DNA from: Paenibacillus sp. FSL R5-0341
Lineage (GTDB): Bacteria; Bacillota; Bacilli; Paenibacillales; Paenibacillaceae
DNA length: 64,000 bases
Direction of reading: 5' to 3'
Assembly: GCF_037975235.1 (NCBI RefSeq)
Contig: NZ_CP150241.1
Coordinates: 1,612,001 to 1,676,000, forward strand
Each line of letters begins with the position of its first letter. Positions within the stretch are counted from its first letter, which is position 1. Position numbers and translations under genes: made by a program. Below, piece after piece: positions 46,817 through 53,837 of the stretch. The notes below the pieces were generated by a model. The model was given only the letters and a program-made list of their open reading frames with translations, had not been told where the DNA came from and made no database searches.

Positions 46817-46934
46817 CAGCTAACATAATATTCAAGCAGCGGCTCCTTTGGAGCCTTGGTCTGCGGGATGGATTCCAGAGAGGGATTTCAGCAGACAACC
46901 CCTTCGGGGTTCGTTAATACAGGAACGTTAGGCG
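46817..46934 (+). repeat. attC-like site 2
   Basis: Starts CAGCTAAC, ends GTTAGGCG. Hairpins: GGCTCCTTTGGAGCC; TTGGTCTGC with GCAGACAA around a ~26-base loop; CCCCTTCGGGG. 118 bp. Same long subtype as sites 3 and 8. Confidence 0.88.
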
Positions 46935-46967
46935 AAAGATAACGATCATTAAAAGAGAGGTACTCTT

Positions 46968-47672
46968 ATGACGATAAGATTTGAGAAGAAATTTAAACTT
47001 GAAGACGTAATCAATAAAGAGAAAGAGTATCATCTTTGGATAATATCAATGGGTATTGCAAGACAAGATTTGTATTTCGATATCGGACAAATGAAAAGAA
47101 TCATTGATTCTGGTAATCAAGAAGGATTGTTTTATTTTACGAAGTTATCAATTTCACATGTGAATGAAGTAATCGCGCTATTAAAAAGTGCATCTGAGAA
47201 GTACCATGAAGTTTTTTCACAGTTCACTAGAATTGATAACTTTTTAAAAGAATATAATGAGTTGTTAGAATTATGCGAAGGTAATGATAATAATTCTTTT
47301 TTTAAGAGAGTATTATCCGAAGCAAGAAATAATTATTTTCATTATAACAAAGGTAATTGGAATGACAGAAAAAAAGAGTATGATTTTGAAAGTACTAAGA
47401 AAATTCTTGAGTCGTTATATAGAGAAAAATTTTTTACCGGATTTAAGATTGGAGATTCAATAGGAGAAAATGACTTTTATTTTGCAGATGATATACAAAT
47501 TAACTGGTTATTTAAACTTGGAAAGGAATATCAATTAAATGAATCAGATCTACTAGAAAAAATTAGTGAAATAACATCGAAGACTATGAGGGTTTTGACA
47601 ATAGTAATAGATGATTTTTTTATTAATAAGACTAGTAAAGACATTGGATTTAATATTCGCTATCGAAGATAA
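46968..47672 (+). CDS. Cassette 3: HEPN-like protein
   Basis: 234 residues, all-helical. LSEARNNYFHYNKG contains R-N-x3-H, the spacing of the HEPN ribonuclease/nucleotidyl-binding motif. It is distantly homologous to cassette 7 across its length: KEYHLWIISMGIARQDLYF with SDVAKWIVGLAIIHNDFVF, and FYFADDIQ with FLFAEHIK. HEPN proteins commonly act as toxins or defence effectors. Cassette start GTTAGGCG; attC box CGCCTAAC. No membrane or signal segment. Confidence 0.62.
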   Translation: MTIRFEKKFKLEDVINKEKEYHLWIISMGIARQDLYFDIGQMKRIIDSGNQEGLFYFTKLSISHVNEVIALLKSASEKYHEVFSQFTRIDNFLKEYNELLELCEGNDNNSFFKRVLSEARNNYFHYNKGNWNDRKKEYDFESTKKILESLYREKFFTGFKIGDSIGENDFYFADDIQINWLFKLGKEYQLNESDLLEKISEITSKTMRVLTIVIDDFFINKTSKDIGFNIRYRR

Positions 47673-47704
47673 AATGTTAGATTATTCGAAGAAGTGTTAT
47701 CCAT

Positions 47705-47823
47705 CGCCTAACATAATATTCACGCTGCGGCTCCTTGTGGAGCCTTGGTCTGCAAGTTGAATTTCGAAGAGGAATTTCAGCAGACAACCCCTTCGGGGTT
47801 CATGAATACAACAACGTTAGGCG
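47705..47823 (+). repeat. attC-like site 3
   Basis: Starts CGCCTAAC, ends GTTAGGCG. Hairpins GGCTCCTTGTGGAGCC, GGTCTGC/GCAGAC and CCCCTTCGGGG; inner closing boxes ATTCA and TGAAT. 119 bp; the best-conserved member. Confidence 0.9.
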
Positions 47824-47886
47824 AAATTCTTTAAATCAAATATGTTAAATCATCAAAATAGAAACTTGGAGGTGCAAGTAAGAAAA

Positions 47887-48699
47887 ATGCCTAATTACTT
47901 AGAATATCAAAAGTCAATTGCCAAAGAATTCAAAGCGCACGAGTTACGTGTTCGTCACCTTATCGACGATGCTAATTGGGCAGAAGAAGGACGATATAAA
48001 GAAATCATATTAATGAATTATTTAAAAAGGATTCTTCCCAAAAACCTCTCTGTAGGAACTGGATTCGTAAGAAACAAAAATCGCATAACTAAGCAGATAG
48101 ATCTCATAATTTATGAGAATAATATACCACCTATTTTTTCAGAGGGAGATTTTATTGTTACAACTCCAGAAAATGTGATAGGTATTATTGAAGTTAAGAG
48201 TTCTATAGAACCTTCCAAGTTGTTAGAAATAGTCGATAAGGCTAATGAGAACGGTCTTATTATTTCTAATGGCCGTGACATTTCAATATTTAATGGGATT
48301 TTTGCATATAGCGAAGTTAAAAGAAAAGATCAAGCTTATCAAAGTTACATAAAAAAGTTTTTTAATAATAAAATCGTACAACGTGATCACTTTAATGAAA
48401 TTTTTCCGAAAACTCTAAAAGTCTGTGTTAATAATATTTGCTTAGGAGATAGAAGGTTTGTTAAATTGTGGCCGTTTAAAGAGGAATATGATGAGTTCTT
48501 TGCAGAATATAGTTTTTATAAATTACCAAGTGGATTAGGTATATCTTATTTTTTATCTAATTTACAAGAGTTTATTTTACGTAGACAACTCGGAAATTAT
48601 AGTGATCCTTTAGAACCGCATTATAAAGATGTTTATTATCCTCTCCCAGAAGGCAAAGAAGTTCATAAGATCTATTTTGAAAAGTTTAAAGTATTATAA
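47887..48699 (+). CDS. Cassette 4: DUF6602-like protein, nuclease-like core
   Basis: About 270 residues from ATG at 47887; GGAGGTG lies 13-14 bases upstream, a long spacing, so ATG 47842 remains possible. LSVGTGFVRNKNRITKQIDL, then IYENNIPPIFSEGDFIV and ENVIGIIEVKSSIEPSKLLE, match DUF6602. QIDLII and IIEVKS are arranged as the D...(E)xK core of PD-(D/E)XK nucleases. Probably cytoplasmic and DNA-acting, possibly defensive; not proven. Cassette start GTTAGGCG; attC box CGCCTAAC. Confidence 0.72.
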   Translation: MPNYLEYQKSIAKEFKAHELRVRHLIDDANWAEEGRYKEIILMNYLKRILPKNLSVGTGFVRNKNRITKQIDLIIYENNIPPIFSEGDFIVTTPENVIGIIEVKSSIEPSKLLEIVDKANENGLIISNGRDISIFNGIFAYSEVKRKDQAYQSYIKKFFNNKIVQRDHFNEIFPKTLKVCVNNICLGDRRFVKLWPFKEEYDEFFAEYSFYKLPSGLGISYFLSNLQEFILRRQLGNYSDPLEPHYKDVYYPLPEGKEVHKIYFEKFKVL

Positions 48700-48715
48700 A
48701 AATAACTACGAAAAT

Positions 48716-48811
48716 CGCCTAACAAAATATTCACGCTACGGGTATACGCCCTGGGTCCAGCATTCGCTAGACACTCGACATGCGTCGAGTCGTGAATAGG
48801 AACGTTATCCG
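48716..48811 (+). repeat. attC-like site 4
   Basis: Starts CGCCTAAC, ends GTTATCCG. Hairpins GGGTATACGCCC, GTCCAGCATTCGCTAGAC (one mismatch) and CTCGACATGCGTCGAG; closing boxes ATTCACG and CGTGAAT match exactly. 96 bp. Confidence 0.88.
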
Positions 48812-48866
48812 AAAAACTTACAATACTACATTTGAGGATAGAGGTGTAAGTATATTCTTTTTACAG

Positions 48867-49357
48867 ATGTCAGGATTCCCAGGATCAGGAAAGTCGACAT
48901 TAGCAAGACAGATTAGCCTAGCAACTGGAGCTGTCATTGTCGATCATGACATTTCCAAAACAGCAATTTTAAAATCGTTATCATCATAAGGAAACACGAT
49001 GGAAGGTAAAATAATAGGACAACTATCCTATGATGTAGATTGGTCGTTGGTGGATTTTCATTTATGGAATGGACACAGTGTCATTATGGATAGTCCTTGT
49101 TTGTACAGAAATTTATTAGAAACCGGACTTTAATTAGCGAGAAAACACAAAAAGAGATATAAGTATGTGGAATGTTATATAGAAGACATTGAAATAATAA
49201 GAAATCAATTAAAAAATCGAGAAAGACTTCTGAGCCAAATCGAAGCACCATCATCAGAAGAAGGATTTTATAAGACTATAAAAACAGTAAAAAAGTAGAT
49301 TCATCGAAACCAATCTCAGATTACTTTCCAAAAGTACTTGAATATATAAATGAATGA
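48867..49357 (+). pseudogene. Cassette 5: broken P-loop kinase (AAA_33-like)
   Basis: From ATG 48867 one frame reads MSGFPGSGKSTLARQISLAT (Walker A), then AVIVDHDISKTAILKSLSS, a TAA at 48987, continues GKIIGQLSYDVDWSLVDFHL and VIMDSPCLYRNLLETG, a second TAA at 49131, then YVECYIEDIEIIRNQLKNRE. A one-base slip in a poly-A run near 49292 restores DSSKPISDYFPKVLEYINE to a TGA at 49357. Two nonsense changes and one frameshift therefore inactivate a ~160-residue kinase related to zeta-toxin/polynucleotide-kinase-like ATPases. Cassette start GTTATCCG; attC box TGGATAAC. Confidence 0.82.
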
Positions 49358-49405
49358 AAATAAAAGTATAGATAATGAAAGTAAATTCAAGGTGGTAAGT
49401 CCATT

Positions 49406-49568
49406 GGATAACAAAGCATTAACGCATCGGGACATCCGTCCCTTGGTCAGCAGAGGTATTGGCAGAGAAGTAGATCCTGCTGACAACCCTGCGAGCCTAA
49501 GTCTGACGACCCGTTGCGCTTCGCTCCACTTAAGGCTTTCGGGTTCGTGAATGCAAGAACGTTAGATG
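49406..49568 (+). repeat. attC-like site 5, long third arm
   Basis: Starts GGATAAC, ends GTTAGATG; 163 bp. Hairpins GGGACATCCGTCCC; GGTCAGCAG with CTGCTGAC; and an extended third arm in which GAGCCTAAGT pairs with ACTTAAGGCT. The second stem is compensated relative to GGTCTGC/GCAGAC in other sites. Confidence 0.85.
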
Positions 49569-49629
49569 AAATTAGTTACGATTAAGTAATAAATAATAAG
49601 GTTCAATTAGAAGAATAAAGGAGAATAAA

Positions 49630-50463
49630 ATGCCAGTGAAACGAGGAAAAAACTTTAGAAGTGGTGATCTTGCGGAACAATTGGGAATATATATGATTCA
49701 ATCATTGGCTTTGGTAGCTCCAATACCGCGCACGGAAGACGTTGGAATAGACGTTGTAGCAACTTTATTGAGAGATGATAATAAATACTCATATGTTGCT
49801 GAGGATTCATTTTATATTCAAATTAAATCATCTACAGTAAACAAAGTTGAATATGAAGAAGAAGGTGTTAAATGGCTGTATGATTTAAAACTTCCCTTTT
49901 TTATAGCAACTGTAGATAGAGAAATATCCATGATAAAGTTGTATTCTACAAAAAGGATTTTCGATGCTTTTGCAATTAACAAAGATAGAAGGAAAATAAA
50001 TATTATTTTAGAAGAAGAAGAAAAAGTTAAAATATATGATTTTGTAGATAGTAATATTGAAGATATATATACTGGCGCACCAATAATTGAATGGTCGGTA
50101 AATGAATTAATGACTGATGAAAAGGAAGTTAGAGAACGGTTCTATATAATTCTAAAAGAACATATAAGAATTATACAAGAAAGTATGGAATTGCATGAGA
50201 TTGGTTTAGGATCAACTTACTTATGGGAAACTAATAAGTTACCTTCATTTTTTAGCTGGAAAGGTAGTACGAATGCAAATATTGATTTTGAGGTAATTGC
50301 AGATAGAATGATGAATTATTTAAATAAAGTATTAGATATAAGCACTGTTGTTGGAACTAGAATTGTATTTGATGAAGTCAAGTCGACTTTAGAATTTTAT
50401 GAATCTATATATGAGAATTATGAAAGTGTTCGACAGCAAAGTGATAAGTTAAATCGTGACTAA
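49630..50463 (+). CDS. Cassette 6: DUF4365-like protein, nuclease-like core
   Basis: 277 residues, AAAGGAG site. SGDLAEQLGIYMIQSLALVA, PIPRTEDVGIDVVATLLRDD and SFYIQIKSSTVNKVEYEEEG match DUF4365, a family with a predicted PD-(D/E)XK nuclease core (D in GIDVV, Q-x-K in QIKSS). The C-terminal half is helical (FEVIADRMMNYLNKVLDIST). Such proteins occur in defence-type islands. Cassette start GTTAGATG; attC box TATCTAAC. Confidence 0.75.
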   Translation: MPVKRGKNFRSGDLAEQLGIYMIQSLALVAPIPRTEDVGIDVVATLLRDDNKYSYVAEDSFYIQIKSSTVNKVEYEEEGVKWLYDLKLPFFIATVDREISMIKLYSTKRIFDAFAINKDRRKINIILEEEEKVKIYDFVDSNIEDIYTGAPIIEWSVNELMTDEKEVRERFYIILKEHIRIIQESMELHEIGLGSTYLWETNKLPSFFSWKGSTNANIDFEVIADRMMNYLNKVLDISTVVGTRIVFDEVKSTLEFYESIYENYESVRQQSDKLNRD

Positions 50464-50467
50464 CATT

Positions 50468-50528
50468 ATCTAACAGAAAATTACCAAAATAGATGAGAAG
50501 CGCCACTTCACTGCCGAAACGTTAGGCG
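50468..50528 (+). repeat. attC-like site 6, short and divergent
   Basis: 61 bp from ATCTAAC to GTTAGGCG. The boxes fit cassettes 6 (GTTAGATG) and 7 (GTTAGGCG), but the inner ATTCAC box and the usual hairpins are absent. It may be a different attC lineage or a deletion derivative. Confidence 0.65.
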
Positions 50529-50567
50529 AAACCTCATAGTAGATAGTAAATAGAGGAGAATATAATA

Positions 50568-51209
50568 ATGAATTATACTCTTATTCGTATGAATGAAGTT
50601 TTTCCACATGATAGCGATGTTGCTAAGTGGATAGTTGGACTGGCAATCATACATAACGACTTTGTATTTCTCAAGAGAAAATTATTTAAAACTTCAGATG
50701 ACATTTCAGACTGGATTTTTGAAACAACATCTGTTCTTAAAATTTTTACTGCCTCCTTAAGAGAGGCTATCTTCTACTTAGAAGAGTCTGAAAAATTAGA
50801 AGAGGTAAGAGTTTATATCAATTCCCTACCCCGGTATATGATTCAGAAATATGAAATTCTCAAGAAGCTATTTAGAACCGGTGAGAAAGCAGAGTTATTG
50901 CAAAGATTATCAAATACAAGAAACATAACTTATCATTACACTAAACCTCAAAGAAAAGAGTTGTCAGAAGCATTAGAAGCATCAAGTAATGAGATTTTAG
51001 CATATGAAGAGAACAATCAAAAGTTTTTATTTGCAGAACATATAAAGAATACGATTTGATTAAGATCATTGTTTTCATCTAATGAACTTAAGTTAGAAAA
51101 AGAGCTACCCATTGAAGAGCTAATTATGAGTATTAGAGAATCGATTGAATTACTCATTGATTTTTCTAGCGAAGTAAGTAAACACTATTTAAAAGCATTT
51201 TGTAAGTAA
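50568..51209 (+). pseudogene. Cassette 7: HEPN-like protein interrupted by one stop codon
   Basis: 163 codons from ATG 50568 (AGAGGAG site) end at TGA 51057-51059. The same frame continues without a break for 50 more codons (LRSLFSSNELKLEKELPIEE ... SEVSKHYLKAFCK) to TAA at 51209. The continuation aligns with the C-terminus of cassette 3, so the TGA is a nonsense change and the product should be ~213 residues. LSNTRNITYHYTKP carries the R-x4-H HEPN-like motif. Cassette start GTTAGGCG; attC box CGCCTAAC. Confidence 0.72.
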
Positions 51210-51222
51210 TTCATTGAGGCAT

Positions 51223-51320
51223 CGCCTAACATAATATTCACACTGCGGGCATACGCCCTTGATCCGGCATTCGCCGGACACTCAGCATATGCTGAGTCGT
51301 GAATACAGGAACGTTATAAG
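51223..51320 (+). repeat. attC-like site 7
   Basis: Starts CGCCTAAC, ends GTTATAAG. Hairpins GGGCATACGCCC, TCCGGCATTCGCCGGA and CTCAGCATATGCTGAG, each compensated relative to site 1. 98 bp. Confidence 0.9.
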
Positions 51321-51374
51321 AAATCGGTGCAAAGAGTAAACCCATAATTAATGCAAATACATAGGAGTAAATCT

Positions 51375-52115
51375 ATGAATTACAAATATAGTCTATTCAA
51401 CGAGGATGGCAGTTTAATTATCGGACATTGCGATAATATTGCTGGATTATTAGAAACGAACATTAGTGAAACTGCGGATGAGGATTACTACGATCTCAGT
51501 TTTATTAATTTTCATTTCAGCGCTGACTTTAAACAGATTTGCTCAAACGGAAAGTATCCCATAAGTAATATATACATACTTATTTTAGATCATTGTGGTA
51601 ATAAGATAGGTGATTATTATTTTGTATTGAATACTCAGATAGTATTTACCTCTTCAGATTTAAAAGATGGGCGAGATGTTAATATTGCTGGTTATCTTCC
51701 AATTGCTCTTTCTATGGAAATTCTAAGACTCTGGGATCTTGGTAGAGAGTTAAAACAAAAGAATATTTGGTCTCAATTTACTAACCACCAGCGCGAGATC
51801 TGGATGGAGATAATCAGAAATCGCGATAATTGTTGTAAAATCTCCAGTAATATTCAGGACATTAATCAAACGTATTATGTTGATGGCCGACATATCATAG
51901 ATAAGATTTCTTTTTATTTCGCGCTGGGTGAATCCATCAATGGCCCTGGAGGTTATTTCGGCGGATGTCTGGACAGCTTGTCAGATTGCTTGTGCGGAGA
52001 TTTTGGTGTGAAACCACCTTTTACGATTGAAATCAATGGATTCGCTGATAAATGCGAAATAATTGAGAATATTTTAGAATTGCTTAACGAACATAATGTT
52101 ACAATCAAACTTTAA
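51375..52115 (+). CDS. Cassette 8: barstar-family protein with N-terminal extension
   Basis: 246 residues from ATG at 51375 (AGGAG eight bases upstream). The C-terminal ~90 residues (YYVDGRHIIDKISFYFALGE, SINGPGGYFGGCLDSLSDCL, CGDFGVKPPFTIEINGFADK) match barstar, the intracellular inhibitor of barnase-type RNases. The N-terminal ~150 residues are beta-rich and not recognised. No barnase gene accompanies it, so it may protect against an RNase toxin delivered from outside or act on an unknown partner. Cassette start GTTATAAG; attC box CTTATAAC. Confidence 0.82.
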   Translation: MNYKYSLFNEDGSLIIGHCDNIAGLLETNISETADEDYYDLSFINFHFSADFKQICSNGKYPISNIYILILDHCGNKIGDYYFVLNTQIVFTSSDLKDGRDVNIAGYLPIALSMEILRLWDLGRELKQKNIWSQFTNHQREIWMEIIRNRDNCCKISSNIQDINQTYYVDGRHIIDKISFYFALGESINGPGGYFGGCLDSLSDCLCGDFGVKPPFTIEINGFADKCEIIENILELLNEHNVTIKL

Positions 52116-52163
52116 AACAAAAAAAGTGATTTTTTGAAAGTTAATCGAAGAAGACACCGATAT

Positions 52164-52272
52164 CTTATAACATAATATTCACGCTGCGGCTCCGATGGAG
52201 CCTTGGTCTGCTTGAAGGAATGCGGAGAAGCAATTTCAGCAGACAACCCCTGTAATACAGAAACGTTAGCTG
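52164..52272 (+). repeat. attC-like site 8
   Basis: Starts CTTATAAC, ends GTTAGCTG. Hairpins GGCTCCGATGGAGCC and GGTCTGC/GCAGAC; the third CCCCTTCGGGG hairpin is reduced to AACCCCTG, so this site has lost part of one arm. 109 bp. Confidence 0.85.
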
Positions 52273-52318
52273 AAACTCCAAAAAACAATATTAAAAGATG
52301 AAGTAGGTGAAGTTTAAG

Positions 52319-52924
52319 TTGTCTTATATGAAACCAGTAATCCGAGAACCTTATTACGATAAACCTATTTGGATTGAGAATGAAGTGAATCGAAAGGAAT
52401 TTACTTTTTTATCTTCGAAAAGTAGTGACGCTGAAGTTGAATTTTTTTTACTGCATTTATTTGGCTACAACAACATTGATGTATCGAATTCTTTTGAAGA
52501 ATCTTTTGAAGAGCTACTTGAGCAAGATGAAGTGGCGATACTAGGTGGGGTAGCTTTTATAAAGGATGATGAGACATGTATCATGCCTAGCTGCTGTTGT
52601 GGGCTAGAAGAAATACAATCAATAGAACATTCAATTCAAGCTAAACAAAGTCCATGGCTTGGGCATGACCCATCGCCTGGTATTCAGTATTTTGATGATT
52701 ACGCCTTAGTATGGTCAGATGACCCGGAACCACTTAAGGAAGAACTAGTAAGCATTAAGTTTACCTATAATGAACTGGCAGAAAGCCTTAAGAAATGTAA
52801 AAAGGACTTATTGGAATTTATAGAAGAACCATTATATAAATGGATTAAGGTAAGAAATGGTGACATAGCGAATCGAATGAAGCAAAAGATGTTTCACTGG
52901 TTTTTGAAAGACGAGTTTTTATGA
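52319..52924 (+). CDS. Cassette 9: hypothetical protein
   Basis: About 201 residues from TTG 52319 (AGGTGA upstream); GTG 52307 and ATG 52328 are also possible. Acidic, cytoplasmic. A Cys-rich PSCCCGLEE motif and QSPWLGHDPSPGIQYFDDYA are distinctive, but I do not recognise a family with known role. Cassette starts GTTAGCTG, but no matching CAGCTAAC box follows; the site downstream (TTGATAAC) does not fit. Confidence 0.6.
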   Translation: MSYMKPVIREPYYDKPIWIENEVNRKEFTFLSSKSSDAEVEFFLLHLFGYNNIDVSNSFEESFEELLEQDEVAILGGVAFIKDDETCIMPSCCCGLEEIQSIEHSIQAKQSPWLGHDPSPGIQYFDDYALVWSDDPEPLKEELVSIKFTYNELAESLKKCKKDLLEFIEEPLYKWIKVRNGDIANRMKQKMFHWFLKDEFL

Positions 52925-53029
52925 TCAGAGACATTCAAAGGAGATTTATTTTCAAAGTGATTTAATAGAAGAAATAGAAGTAGTACTAAAACGACTTTTG
53001 TAGGTAGTACATAGAAGGAGAGTACTTTT

Positions 53030-53088
53030 GATAACAGAACATTCGAGCTGGGGCTCCTGATGGAGCCTTGGTCTGCGAGTTGAATTTC
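53030..53088 (+). repeat. attC-like half-site 9, truncated
   Basis: GATAAC, ATTCGAGCTGGGGCTCC with GGAGCC, then TTGGTCTGCGAGTTGAATTT, i.e. the 5' half of the long subtype. The second half and any GTTA core are gone. It marks the broken right end of the array. Confidence 0.75.
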
Positions 53089-53118
53089 TTGTGTAGTACG
53101 GGATGTGGAACAAGAGAA

Positions 53119-53496
53119 ATGATAGAAATTAATTATAATGTGCAAGAAATACCTAATCATGATTTTATGCTTACTGTGAATAACTACTTTCAACATTTTG
53201 ATGATATCCGGAGATGGAGAGACTACACGACAGAAACATATGTGAAAAGCGTATATGCATGGTGTACAGGAGACTATACAGAAGAAGCAACAGTCGATGA
53301 GATGGTTAAAGTATATTATCCATTAAACAAGGATTCTCTTAAGTTAGAATCGGTAGATATAAATAACATTGAAGTAAGTGAAAATGATGAGATCTTAATT
53401 GAAGTATCTAGAACATGGGAAGATGGTCAAAAAGATGAATCCACGTATTCCATACTCTTCGAAAACGAGGGATGGCAAATTGACGATCGGATGTGA
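53119..53496 (+). CDS. Small protein, possibly NTF2-like, at the right end of the array
   Basis: 125 residues from ATG 53119 with only GAGAA as a weak ribosome site. Predicted alpha+beta (YFQHFDDIRRWRDYTTETYV, VYYPLNKDSLKLESVDINN, ILFENEGWQIDD), like NTF2-like domains that are usually secreted lipoprotein parts. Signal sequence is absent, so it may have lost its 5' part when the half-site was truncated. Function unknown. Confidence 0.55.
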   Translation: MIEINYNVQEIPNHDFMLTVNNYFQHFDDIRRWRDYTTETYVKSVYAWCTGDYTEEATVDEMVKVYYPLNKDSLKLESVDINNIEVSENDEILIEVSRTWEDGQKDESTYSILFENEGWQIDDRM

Positions 53497-53567
53497 ACGT
53501 TGATTGGAAAGCACTAACATATGTATGAATGGTTTGAATTAACTGAATGTATACTTGCGAAAACAAA

Positions 53568-53597
53568 GAAGCTGGGACATCAAATCTCCGGCTTTTT
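53568..53597 (+). terminator. Intrinsic terminator closing the array
   Basis: AAGCTGGGA and TCTCCGGCTT form a stem with one G-T pair, followed by six T. Confidence 0.75.
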
Positions 53598-53730
53598 TGT
53601 CGATCTTATGTCTCTAAACTCTCACAACAAGAAGACTTTCCCGACACAAAATATGGTGAATAGGGAATCGTGTAATCGTACCCATTGAATAATTGAATTT
53701 ACATATAGAATAGTTCTATAAGTATACCCG

Positions 53731-53760
53731 TTGACGATATTCCCACTGGGATGATATTTT
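53731..53760 (+). promoter_or_regulatory. Promoter with overlapping palindrome, CymR-like operator candidate
   Basis: TTGACG (53731-53736) and TATTTT (53755-53760) are 18 bp apart. Between them lies ATATTCCCACTGGGATGATA, an imperfect palindrome resembling Rrf2-type CymR boxes that repress sulphur genes in Bacilli. Position upstream of the transporter operon fits. By-eye match; the rest of 53598-53837 shows nothing else. Confidence 0.5.
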
Positions 53761-53837
53761 TAGATCAATTAATTCCTACTTAACATGTATGAATTGGTGG
53801 TTTAAAAATAATATAAAACATAACGGGGGATACAAAC

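Larger units (their letters stand above)
45389..53090 (+). mobile_element. Integron-like gene cassette array (eight complete cassettes plus a partial end)
   Basis: Each cassette runs from GTTAnnnn to the next such core and holds one AT-rich gene (two of them broken) on the + strand plus an attC-like site. For the eight complete cassettes the 5' core and the 3' nnnnTAAC box are complementary: GTTATGTG/CACATAAC, GTTAGCTG/CAGCTAAC, GTTAGGCG/CGCCTAAC (three times), GTTATCCG/TGGATAAC, GTTAGATG/TATCTAAC, GTTATAAG/CTTATAAC. Two pairs have one mismatch. Within a physical site the two boxes usually differ, as expected when cassettes are inserted one after another. The array sits between a decayed recombinase and a sulphur operon. 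Confidence 0.88.

Noticed and set aside
48780..48989. A 69-codon gene starting in site 4
   Set aside because: Its beginning lies inside the recombination site; the real kinase start is ATG 48867 and the gene is broken downstream.
49350..49550. A 66-codon frame across site 5
   Set aside because: It overlaps the structured site throughout and has no protein-like features.
46028..52272. The spaced repeats at the cassette ends as a CRISPR array
   Set aside because: The repeats are 60-163 bp, folded and variable, and the spaces between hold whole genes of 500-850 bp; no cas gene is present.
46028..52272. The repeated sites as tRNA-like genes or riboswitches
   Set aside because: The three-hairpin shape recalls a cloverleaf, but there is no acceptor CCA, anticodon loop or T-loop consensus, and the end boxes vary together with the cassette ends, which fits recombination sites better.
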